Part shown: positions 26,033-32,094 of the stretch, piece after piece | How the letters are laid out: each line of letters starts with the position of its first letter | How positions within the stretch are numbered: position 1 is the first letter of the stretch | Assembly: GCA_017619295.1 (NCBI GenBank) | Contig: JAFZSQ010000084.1 | Span: forward strand, 1-64,000 | Source: Lachnospiraceae bacterium | GTDB taxonomy: Bacteria; Bacillota; Clostridia; Lachnospirales; Lachnospiraceae | Length of the DNA: 64,000 bases | Reading direction: 5' to 3' | Program-made: the position numbers and the translations under genes | The notes under the pieces: model-generated | Told to the model about the DNA's origin: nothing | The model's database searches: none | Seen by the model: the letters and a program-made list of their open reading frames with translations, nothing else

Positions 26033-26620
26033 CTATTTTCCAAATTTTTCTATCGTTATCTCGTTAATTAACATTGTAATGTCATTTAATGATTCTGTAT
26101 CATCACCAGGCTCTGCATCCTTGGGAATTATAACAACTTCTATTGCACCCAGACCCTCAGTGTTCAAAAATCTCTTAAACATTCTGTGTGAATACACTTC
26201 GGCTGACTCGTCACTATAAACAAACACAGGCTTGGCATATATCAAAAGTGTATCTCCAAATGCCCCCTCAATGACTTCCGGCTCCCCTACCATTCTATAT
26301 TGGTTTTTCATGATAAAAACGGTTATAAGGGCAGTCGCACAGATGCATATGGCAATGATACATACCACTGCTATTGTTTTTTTATGCTTGTTTTCTTCTT
26401 TAGCCTTAACCACCGGCTCTTCTGGCATCAGCTCAGATTCAGGAATCTGGAGTTCTCTGCATATTAATCTTATATTGTCTATCGATACAGGTACCTTACC
26501 TGTTTCCCATCTGCTTACTGTACTGGTATCTACATGAATTATTTCAGCAAATTCAGTCTGAGTATATCCCCTCTTTAGCCGAATATCTCTAATTCTTTTT
26601 CCTACTTCTTTCCCTTCCAT
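26033..26620 (-). CDS. membrane-tethered XRE-family regulator 1
   Basis: About 195 aa: a helix-turn-helix of the Cro/CI type at residues about 7-60 (RGYTQTEFAEII, then VDTSTVSRWETGK), a Lys/Glu linker, one transmembrane helix (about 84-105) and an extracellular domain of about 90 residues. I chose the ATG at 26620, preceded by GTGAGGAAA; an ORF extending to 26707 would include the upstream terminator and is unlikely. The extracellular half is recognisably related to that of the second XRE protein (position-matched A-E-x-Y and GAIEVVII). It sits between terminators, so it is expressed alone. It is a candidate one-component sensor for the island. Confidence 0.9.
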   Translation of the reverse strand: MEGKEVGKRIRDIRLKRGYTQTEFAEIIHVDTSTVSRWETGKVPVSIDNIRLICRELQIPESELMPEEPVVKAKEENKHKKTIAVVCIIAICICATALITVFIMKNQYRMVGEPEVIEGAFGDTLLIYAKPVFVYSDESAEVYSHRMFKRFLNTEGLGAIEVVIIPKDAEPGDDTESLNDITMLINEITIEKFGK

Positions 26621-26674
26621 TTTCCTCACCCTATGTTTACGCCTTATAATAGTAGAGTCTACCATGTTTTCAGA

Positions 26675-26709
26675 CATAATAAAAGTGCTTTGCAAGAAGC
26701 AAAGCACTT
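26675..26709 (-). terminator. terminator of the metalloprotease operon
   Basis: AAGTGCTTTGC (26683-26693) and GCAAAGCACTT (26699-26709) form a perfect 11-bp stem with a 5-nt loop, followed on the minus strand by TTTTATTAT. It separates the protease pair from the first XRE gene. Confidence 0.88.
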
Positions 26710-26784
26710 ATTATAAGCATTATCGAAAGAGTAAAAATAATAAGAATTTTCTCCTTCATATTTATTTAATTAACATTGCAACTT

Positions 26785-27414
26785 TTACTCATCAATTTCA
26801 TATTTGGACTTGCTTCTGGGTCTGTCCGTTTCAATCTGATGGTTGTATCCATCCAAAACCTTTTTGTAGGTGCTGTCTGCAGCTTTTACCTTTTTCTTGC
26901 CATTATTAACTTCATTGGCTAGCTTCAGGCAAGAGTTTGGTCCAGCCGACAGCAAAGAGCCATCTTCTTGAGCATAAGCATAAAAGATATATGTTTTTCC
27001 AATCTCAGGTAAAACATCTCTCTCAAAAATAACGGTTATTTTACCATCTTCTGAAATACCCCCAGCCTTTTGAATAATAATATCATCTTCGGTTTGGAGT
27101 TTACCTTTTATGTTTTCTATTACGCGTATAGAGTAGTCCGTATATGGCGTCGTTATTCTTTTCGCACCCGTCACCGTTTCTATCATAACTGGGTTTTTAT
27201 ATATGTATCCTTCTATTCCAGTAACTTCCGCCGAAAAAACATAATCTGCATCTCCGGCTAAAGCTCGGAAATCATCCACGTTAATAGAGTAGGATCCTTC
27301 GATATATGAAATCTGGTTTTCTATACTACTGGTTTTATTTATCAACACCAGAAAAAAACCGATTAGAATCATACTTGCCAAAACCATGACACCTATTAAT
27401 AAACTTTTTCTCAT
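26785..27414 (-). CDS. membrane-anchored extracellular protein, possibly NTR/TIMP-like
   Basis: A 209-aa protein with an N-terminal membrane anchor (about residues 5-26) and one extracellular domain. The pattern is D-x-V-F-x-A-x-V-T-G, then YTDYSIRVIENIKGK, IIIQKAGG and GKTYIFYAYAQEDG. It recalls the beta-barrel NTR/TIMP-like proteins found beside secreted metalloproteases in Firmicutes. That relation is inference from pattern, since no cysteines support the classic TIMP fold. It begins 12 nt after the metalloprotease stop, in the same operon under promoter B, which suggests an inhibitor or partner of the protease. Confidence 0.8.
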   Translation of the reverse strand: MRKSLLIGVMVLASMILIGFFLVLINKTSSIENQISYIEGSYSINVDDFRALAGDADYVFSAEVTGIEGYIYKNPVMIETVTGAKRITTPYTDYSIRVIENIKGKLQTEDDIIIQKAGGISEDGKITVIFERDVLPEIGKTYIFYAYAQEDGSLLSAGPNSCLKLANEVNNGKKKVKAADSTYKKVLDGYNHQIETDRPRSKSKYEIDE

Positions 27415-27426
27415 TGAATCCCCCCC

Positions 27427-27918
27427 TTATCTGTTATAGCTTGCATCGTATGATGCTTTATCATTTTCTGATAGCACGGTATGATACGTCAACTCAGCAT
27501 ACATTATATCCCCAAACTGGTTATGTGCCAGCCCTAAGGCATGCCCTAGTTCATGTGTGCAGGTATGCTGTTTTTCCGCTGAACTATATCTACTCATATT
27601 ATATTTATTGAAACAAATCATTCCTGCCTTGTCTGTATATCCCGATACCGAGTTTTGTTCATAATAATCTGAAATGGCGACGTCTTCTATTGTATTCCAA
27701 GAATCCTGCCTTATAACTCCGGGTTTATAATCATTCCAGGTGTCAACTCCTGACTGAAAGTAACTAAGATATTCTGATGTTCCATCCCAATCCAAGTGTT
27801 TTCCTGAGTCTAATAGGGACCAACTCATTATAGCTACGTTTGATGCATGAACACGCATTGAGCACGCCAACAGCGCACCCCCCAACAAGGTGCATAAAAC
27901 TTTCATGTGGTTTTTCAT
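27427..27918 (-). CDS. small secreted matrixin-like zinc metalloprotease
   Basis: A 163-aa protein with a Sec signal peptide (about residues 1-25, ending VHA) and a minimal metzincin domain. The zinc motif HELGHALGLAH is at 122-132 with all three His and the catalytic Glu123. A following DIMY supplies the Met-turn at Met139. Size and motif match short matrixin-like or M57-type secreted proteases, and there is no propeptide cysteine switch. It is the first gene after regulated promoter B, with GGAGGG 6 nt before its ATG. The membrane-anchored partner gene is 12 nt downstream. The substrate is unknown. Confidence 0.9.
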   Translation of the reverse strand: MKNHMKVLCTLLGGALLACSMRVHASNVAIMSWSLLDSGKHLDWDGTSEYLSYFQSGVDTWNDYKPGVIRQDSWNTIEDVAISDYYEQNSVSGYTDKAGMICFNKYNMSRYSSAEKQHTCTHELGHALGLAHNQFGDIMYAELTYHTVLSENDKASYDASYNR

Positions 27919-27952
27919 ACTAACCCTCCGTGAAAAATGTTAATAGTTTCTG

Positions 27953-27964
27953 ATCACATGTGAT
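27953..27964. promoter_or_regulatory. ATCACATGTGAT palindrome at the start site of promoter B
   Basis: This perfect 12-bp palindrome lies just downstream of the -10 of module B, at the predicted transcription start. The identical 12-mer occurs at the same place in module C (31982-31993). Module A lacks it. It may be a second operator or mark the 5' end of the RNA. Confidence 0.6.
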
Positions 27965-27970
27965 GCTTTG

Positions 27971-28046
27971 ACATTAACCTCATTAATCTCAAAAAGTCAA
28001 TTGCACGTTGTGCAATTTGGCTTTTTTATCATTGCAATATTTGCAA
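27971..28046 (-). promoter_or_regulatory. regulated promoter B with tandem palindromes
   Basis: Minus-strand -35 TTGACT (27995-28000), 18 bp, -10 TAATGT (27971-27976). Palindromes TTGCACGTTGTGCAA (28001-28015) and TTGCAATATTTGCAA (28032-28046) start exactly 31 bp apart; the first is identical to that of module A. It drives the metalloprotease pair. Confidence 0.88.
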
Positions 28047-28073
28047 TATGCCGTATCTGTGCCTTTCTAGGTC

Positions 28074-28113
28074 AAAAAAAAGGATTCCAAGCTTATTTAT
28101 AGGCCAAGAATCC
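28074..28113 (-). terminator. terminator of the second XRE regulator
   Basis: On the minus strand GGATTC and GAATCC close a hairpin (28082-28113) followed by eight T. It insulates the XRE gene from promoter B. Confidence 0.75.
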
Positions 28114-28144
28114 ATTTATCAATATTTCGGTAAAAATTGGGCAA

Positions 28145-28708
28145 TCAGAAAATAAAGTAGAAACATTCATGTGCGCCATTAATGTCATTGATTTCATCGC
28201 CGGAAAGGAAAAAATAGATTTCTATAGCATCTATATCATCCCTGTCCATATAGCTTCCCTTGATTTTCTTTGCATATTCATCTGCGCTCTCGTGTTCAAA
28301 TTCAAAAGTTGGCATAAGCACAACTTTATATGTTACTGTTTGTCCATATGTGTCTGGATGTGCGTCAGACACATCCGCTACTCTATAGCGTGGGAAAAAG
28401 AGCCATAATAAAGCTACAATAATCGCTATGACAACAAGGGGTATCAATAATTTCAAGATTCGGCCACCCTTTTTGTTTATCTCAGCGGTGGCTTCTTTTC
28501 CAAAAATCAGTTCTTTTTGGGTAACATTAAATTCTTGACAAATAATCTCAATCGACTCCATAGGTGGAGCAGTTTTCCCTGTCTCCCATCTGCATAAAGT
28601 TGAAGCAACAACATTAATTCTTTCCGCGAAATCAGCCTGCGACAATCCCATTTTCTTGCGCAGGCTGGCTATATTTTTCCCTATTTCAATCTTCTCTCTG
28701 TTTTCCAT
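28145..28708 (-). CDS. membrane-tethered XRE-family regulator 2
   Basis: About 187 aa: Cro/CI-type helix-turn-helix (about residues 8-62; MGLSQADFAERI then VVASTLCRWETGK), a linker, one membrane helix (about 81-102) and an extracellular domain of about 85 residues. The start is the ATG at 28708 with GGGGAGGGAAAG upstream; the longer reading would run into the promoter. It is a paralogue of regulator 1, sharing order, size and the pattern S-A-D-E-Y-A-K-K then D-A-I-E-I-Y in the outer domain. It has its own sigma-A promoter and a terminator. The recognition-helix region differs from regulator 1, so the two may prefer different sites. Confidence 0.9.
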   Translation of the reverse strand: MENREKIEIGKNIASLRKKMGLSQADFAERINVVASTLCRWETGKTAPPMESIEIICQEFNVTQKELIFGKEATAEINKKGGRILKLLIPLVVIAIIVALLWLFFPRYRVADVSDAHPDTYGQTVTYKVVLMPTFEFEHESADEYAKKIKGSYMDRDDIDAIEIYFFLSGDEINDINGAHECFYFIF

Positions 28709-28736
28709 CTTTCCCTCCCCACTACCATTTGGTATG

Positions 28737-28765
28737 ATTTTACCACGTAGTTCAAGGGAAATCAA
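28737..28765 (-). promoter_or_regulatory. sigma-A promoter of XRE regulator 2
   Basis: Minus-strand TTGATT (28760-28765), 17 bp, TAAAAT (28737-28742). It lacks the TTGCA palindromes, so this regulator gene appears to be expressed independently of the island promoters. Short inverted repeats (ACC-ATTT-GGT) lie at the predicted start and might allow autoregulation. Confidence 0.7.
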
Positions 28766-28820
28766 AGGAATTTACTGGGCGCTTACTTCTCCACTATACG
28801 TAGCATATGTATATCCATTA

Positions 28821-29141
28821 CTATAGTATGCACTTGTAAGTTTTTATCGTCCCAACGTAGCGCACTCCGTTATCTGTCACATCGTAATTATAGTATTTGT
28901 TAGGTTTAACATTTCCCGCAAAGGTTAGTTCAATCGTAACCACTTTGCTACTACTTGAAAGAAGTATACTAGCTGTTTTGATTTCTCTAAAAGCAACTAT
29001 TTCCCCAAGTTTTATGTTTTTATCCGCTGTCACTGTTTTAGGCGTGGCTGCCTTTGAGCAGATACTAGTTCCTTCAGTGCACAAGCAAATTGCCATTCCC
29101 ATAATTATTCCTAATAAAAATTTTAAACATTTTCTTTTCAT
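28821..29141 (-). CDS. small secreted protein of unknown function
   Basis: About 106 aa from the ATG at 29141 (GGAGG 4-8 nt upstream), with a signal peptide to roughly residue 31 (hydrophobic core LLGIIMGMAICLC, likely cleavage after SKA). The mature part is about 75 residues, beta-rich, with one cysteine near the C-terminus and the motif YYNYDVTDNGVRYVGTIK. I do not recognise a family. It follows the last ABC gene by about 50 nt and is probably the end of the operon from promoter C. A secreted effector, bacteriocin-like peptide or lipid/wall ligand are all possible; none is shown. Confidence 0.75.
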   Translation of the reverse strand: MKRKCLKFLLGIIMGMAICLCTEGTSICSKAATPKTVTADKNIKLGEIVAFREIKTASILLSSSSKVVTIELTFAGNVKPNKYYNYDVTDNGVRYVGTIKTYKCIL

Positions 29142-29192
29142 CTTTTCCTCCAACCTTCATGTTTAATTGATCCATCTAATAGTATTCTTTTT

Positions 29193-29714
29193 TCATTCCA
29201 TTCCCAAATACCCTTCTAGTTTCATATATATCAGCACATAAGAAACACCGGCAAACACAGGGCAGTTCATTATCACAATACACATACCCGGCATATCCTT
29301 CAACAGCATCCCCTCTATAAACCTTATTACAAGCATCATCATGAACCCAATTTCCGCCTTATCTAATAGAAGGGCTATAATTAGTGAAATGGATGCACCG
29401 TTAATCGCAACAAAGCACTCTCTCAAAACAATATACAAAAATACTTGTGTCGAAGCCCCCTCCAAACCGAAAAGCAATGCTAAAATTGCCGATACAAATC
29501 CGAAATACCCTAGTGAAATGACAAAAGCCTTCACCCAGTCATGAAAGAATACTTTTAATAGTTTTTGTGTACGCACAAAAATATAGACTACAATTCGGCT
29601 CTTATACCTAAGAAGTACCAAATAACTTACAATCCAAGGGACAAGTCGAAGCATATGATAATTAAGCCAGTCAGGTCCAATTCTGCTAAAATATGAATCC
29701 CAAATTTCAATCAT
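29193..29714 (-). CDS. small membrane subunit of the island ABC system
   Basis: A 173-aa protein with about four hydrophobic helices and a tryptophan-rich start (WDSYFSRIGPDWLNYH). No family is recognised. Its start overlaps the ATPase stop by 4 nt (ATGA), implying translational coupling and a shared complex. It has the size of accessory permease subunits in multi-component ABC-2 exporters of immunity type. Confidence 0.8.
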   Translation of the reverse strand: MIEIWDSYFSRIGPDWLNYHMLRLVPWIVSYLVLLRYKSRIVVYIFVRTQKLLKVFFHDWVKAFVISLGYFGFVSAILALLFGLEGASTQVFLYIVLRECFVAINGASISLIIALLLDKAEIGFMMMLVIRFIEGMLLKDMPGMCIVIMNCPVFAGVSYVLIYMKLEGYLGME

Positions 29715-30355
29715 CTATATACCACCAAGCCACGGTTCTCAACTCGATATACTTTAGTACATAATCTTTCTATTTCTTCAGCATGATGCGATGTCATAAT
29801 AATGCTTACATCTTCTTTTTCGTTCAAATCCTTAAACATTTCTGTGAAATCAGATAACGTTTCCGTATCAATTGCATTAAAGGGTTCATCAAGAATAAGC
29901 AGCTTGGGATTCTCCATAATTGCCTGTGCAATCGCAAGTCTCTGTTTCATACCCAATGAATACTTGCCAAATTTAACTCTTGATTCTGGATCAAGCCCAA
30001 CTCTTCTCATTACCTTCTTGACACCTTCTCTGTTTATTTTCTTTCTTATGTTTGCAAGAATCATAAGATTTTTAAAGCCCGTCTCTCCCGGCAAAAATCC
30101 AGCACAGTCAAGTATCACTCCAATGTCCTTGGGAAAGTCTCCACTGGCCAATTCTTCACCTAGTACGTTCACGGTCCCATTATTCGGAGCAATCAACCCG
30201 CAAATCATCTTTAGGAATACGCTCTTTCCAGCGCCATTTTCGCCTATTACTCCGACCACCTCTCCTTGATTCATAGTGAATCCCATGTTTTCAAACAAAA
30301 TGTTATTATTATATTTTTTAGACAAACCAGTAATCTCAATCACTTTCTTATCCAT
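29711..30355 (-). CDS. ABC-2-type exporter ATP-binding protein
   Basis: A 214-aa ATPase with Walker A GENGAGKS (38-45), signature YSLGMKQRL (about 132-140), Walker B LLILDEPFNAID and the switch His in MTSHHAEEIERLC. The architecture and the short length are typical of the ATPases in lantibiotic-immunity and drug exporters (CcmA/BcrA group). The signature is LGMKQ rather than LSGGQ, as is common in that group. It is the third gene of the operon from promoter C, between two permease genes and a small membrane subunit. Confidence 0.92.
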   Translation of the reverse strand: MDKKVIEITGLSKKYNNNILFENMGFTMNQGEVVGVIGENGAGKSVFLKMICGLIAPNNGTVNVLGEELASGDFPKDIGVILDCAGFLPGETGFKNLMILANIRKKINREGVKKVMRRVGLDPESRVKFGKYSLGMKQRLAIAQAIMENPKLLILDEPFNAIDTETLSDFTEMFKDLNEKEDVSIIMTSHHAEEIERLCTKVYRVENRGLVVYR

Positions 30356-30367
30356 ATTGATTCTCCA

Positions 30368-31105
30368 TCAAACAAATCTTTTACTCGTTACACTCAAAAA
30401 AGACCTTTTATATCTCAGCATATGAACTAACAAAGCAAGAATCAAGGCAATTAACATCCAATACCCTAAATAGACTCTATAGTCCGGTGTTGCTTGGCCA
30501 CCATTCAAATACCTCACATGCCCCCAGGGTGTCCATGCTGTTATTGCATCCCAATGAAGTTTAGTTGCAACGAAGTCAAAAAAAATGACTGCTATTGTAC
30601 ATAGAACAGCTATTTTTCTGCTTGAAATCAAGCAACCCGCAACCTCTCTAAAAATATGAACAGCTACCATAAGGATTATTTCATTGATAATCTGACAAAT
30701 GATTATGTCAATCAAATCACCATCCAATTCACCCGAAAAAAGTATCTCGTTTGCGGGAATAAAATAATAACTCACCATCACTGATGCAATCACATATTCA
30801 ATCACTACTAGTATAGGCCAAACAAGTCTTGGCATAATTCTCGAAATAGCATACTCTGTCACATTCTTACGCCGAATCAGATCCACATATCGATACAGTG
30901 TATCATCTTTCGCATATGTCAGGACAATCAGGAAAAGTGGATTAATAATAAGACAAATAAATACATTATTGAGCGAGTTCATCACAATATGGCAAATATC
31001 TGCTCTGGGATTATACAACACAAACGAGTATTCACTAACATATGCTACCAATAATTCCACCGCAAATGTAATCAAAATCTTTTGGCCCCAACTAGTTTTC
31101 ACCAT
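30368..31105 (-). CDS. ABC-2-like permease subunit (second)
   Basis: A 245-aa integral membrane protein with about six helices and no recognisable catalytic motif. The extracytoplasmic segment WTPWGHVRYLNGG and the Arg/Lys-rich cytosolic loop RRKNVTEYAISRIMPR suggest contact sites for ligand and ATPase. It overlaps the upstream permease by 14 nt and ends 12 nt before the ATPase start. The permease role is inferred from context. Confidence 0.8.
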   Translation of the reverse strand: MVKTSWGQKILITFAVELLVAYVSEYSFVLYNPRADICHIVMNSLNNVFICLIINPLFLIVLTYAKDDTLYRYVDLIRRKNVTEYAISRIMPRLVWPILVVIEYVIASVMVSYYFIPANEILFSGELDGDLIDIIICQIINEIILMVAVHIFREVAGCLISSRKIAVLCTIAVIFFDFVATKLHWDAITAWTPWGHVRYLNGGQATPDYRVYLGYWMLIALILALLVHMLRYKRSFLSVTSKRFV

Positions 31106-31868
31106 GGTATTTATCTCCTACCCAAAAACAAATCAGTCCAATTAATATAAGCACTATATCATATAACCATATTCCACTTTTACCTATGGCTGTATTTACG
31201 TATACCTCTGGTACAAACAAGTTTAAAGCATTCAATCCTCTTGCAAATCTATCTATAACCGCTGCGGAAAACAAGCAAAAGCAAAACGGTGCCAACATTC
31301 CAAGGTACTTGTTACGTATAACTGATATTAATCCCAATCCAAATACCGCAAATACTGCCCCCTGAATCCCAGCGTTAAAGCAATAAAACAATCCATACAA
31401 AAAGGGACTTCCACTATATAGTCTCTCCAAGAAGGATGGGGGCGGCATTATTGACATAGTAGATACTTGTCCACCAAACACAAAAAAGCAAATTATTAGC
31501 CAAAGAAGGCAAGGAATGAACAATGACGCAAAAGTTACTAAGGCTGCAGTAAAAGCTTTTAATGATCTGTATTCCTTGTTTCCGACTTTTAGTTTTAATA
31601 GATTCTCATATCCGCTATCTCTCTCTTTACGATATGACGTTGAATAAGCCAGCACTGATGTGATTGGGAAAAATACAGCAAGGATACATGTCACTCCCAT
31701 TCCATAACCTACCAGGAACTTATCTATATACGAACCTCCCCAATCAAAATCATAAATAAGTTTGTCATATATGATTTCGCTACCGCCAAATATTAGCATT
31801 GCAAAATTGATTAACGTAACAGCAATTGCCGACCTGCTTATACAAGCTCTTTTTAATTCTATACTCAT
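31092..31868 (-). CDS. ABC-2-like permease subunit (first)
   Basis: A 258-aa membrane protein with about six helices. A cytosolic loop with YRKERDSGYENLLKLKVGNKEY lies after the second helix, the position where ABC-2 permeases contact their ATPase. It is the first full-size gene from promoter C. Its ATG (31868) has only a distant GGGAG site about 14 nt upstream, but a 10-codon leader ORF with a strong site lies 40 nt before it, so expression may depend on the leader. Function within an exporter or immunity complex is inferred. Confidence 0.82.
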   Translation of the reverse strand: MSIELKRACISRSAIAVTLINFAMLIFGGSEIIYDKLIYDFDWGGSYIDKFLVGYGMGVTCILAVFFPITSVLAYSTSYRKERDSGYENLLKLKVGNKEYRSLKAFTAALVTFASLFIPCLLWLIICFFVFGGQVSTMSIMPPPSFLERLYSGSPFLYGLFYCFNAGIQGAVFAVFGLGLISVIRNKYLGMLAPFCFCLFSAAVIDRFARGLNALNLFVPEVYVNTAIGKSGIWLYDIVLILIGLICFWVGDKYHGEN

Positions 31869-31907
31869 GGTTGTAATGCAACTCCCGTTCCTTTCAACAA
31901 TATCATC

Positions 31908-31940
31908 TCAATATATGCAGGGGATGAAAATCCCCTGCAT
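31908..31940 (-). CDS. leader peptide MQGIFIPCIY inside a hairpin
   Basis: On the minus strand GGAGG is followed after 5 nt by ATG and then ten codons and TGA, encoding MQGIFIPCIY. The same bases form a perfect 10-bp hairpin (TGCAGGGGAT/ATCCCCTGCA, 31916-31939) with a 4-nt loop. It lies in the leader RNA from promoter C, 39 nt before the first permease gene. A translated leader that melts or preserves this hairpin could control the operon; a tiny hydrophobic signal peptide is a second idea. There is no proof of translation. Confidence 0.45.
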   Translation of the reverse strand: MQGIFIPCIY

Positions 31941-31981
31941 TCTCTCCTCCGATAATCTTCTGAAATTGTTTTCTGCTACTT

Positions 31982-31993
31982 ATCACATGTGAT
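31982..31993. promoter_or_regulatory. ATCACATGTGAT palindrome at the start site of promoter C
   Basis: The same 12-bp palindrome as in module B at the same distance from the -10 box, covering the predicted transcription start of the ABC operon. Confidence 0.6.
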
Positions 31994-31999
31994 ACTTTG

Positions 32000-32075
32000 A
32001 CATTAGTCTCTGAACTAATAAAAAGTCAATTGCACATTTTGCAATATGGCAAAAACCGCATTGCAAATTTTGCAA
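32000..32075 (-). promoter_or_regulatory. regulated promoter C with tandem palindromes
   Basis: Minus-strand -35 TTGACT (32024-32029), 18 bp, -10 TAATGT (32000-32005). Palindromes TTGCACATTTTGCAA (32030-32044) and TTGCAAATTTTGCAA (32061-32075) start exactly 31 bp apart. It drives the ABC operon. The outer palindrome also forms the core of the terminator of the upstream gene. Confidence 0.88.
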
Positions 32076-32080
32076 TGCGG
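32051..32080 (-). terminator. terminator of the EFR1 gene, overlapping an operator
   Basis: CCGCATTGCAAA (32056-32067) and TTTGCAATGCGG (32069-32080) pair perfectly. On the minus strand the stem is followed by TTTTT, giving a good intrinsic terminator 15 nt after the stop codon. The same bases contain the outer palindrome of promoter C. Confidence 0.8.
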
Positions 32081-32094
32081 CGTATTTTCGCGGT

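Larger units (their letters stand above)
24087..32085. other. accessory island: candidate peptide/envelope-response regulon
   Basis: This block is visibly richer in A+T than its neighbours and carries no housekeeping gene. It holds ten genes in four or five units, three of which start from nearly identical promoters with tandem TTGCA-N5-TGCAA palindromes. Contents from right to left: four-gene ABC system plus small secreted protein, XRE regulator, matrixin-like protease with membrane partner, second XRE regulator, interrupted bacteriocin-associated-type membrane protein. I saw no integrase, transposase or attachment repeat at either edge. Confidence 0.7.

Noticed and set aside
25882..32075. 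The repeated palindromes as a CRISPR array or transposon ends
   Set aside because: Only paired 15-bp palindromes with a fixed 31-bp step occur, each directly at a promoter. There are no spacers, cas genes, transposase or target duplications.
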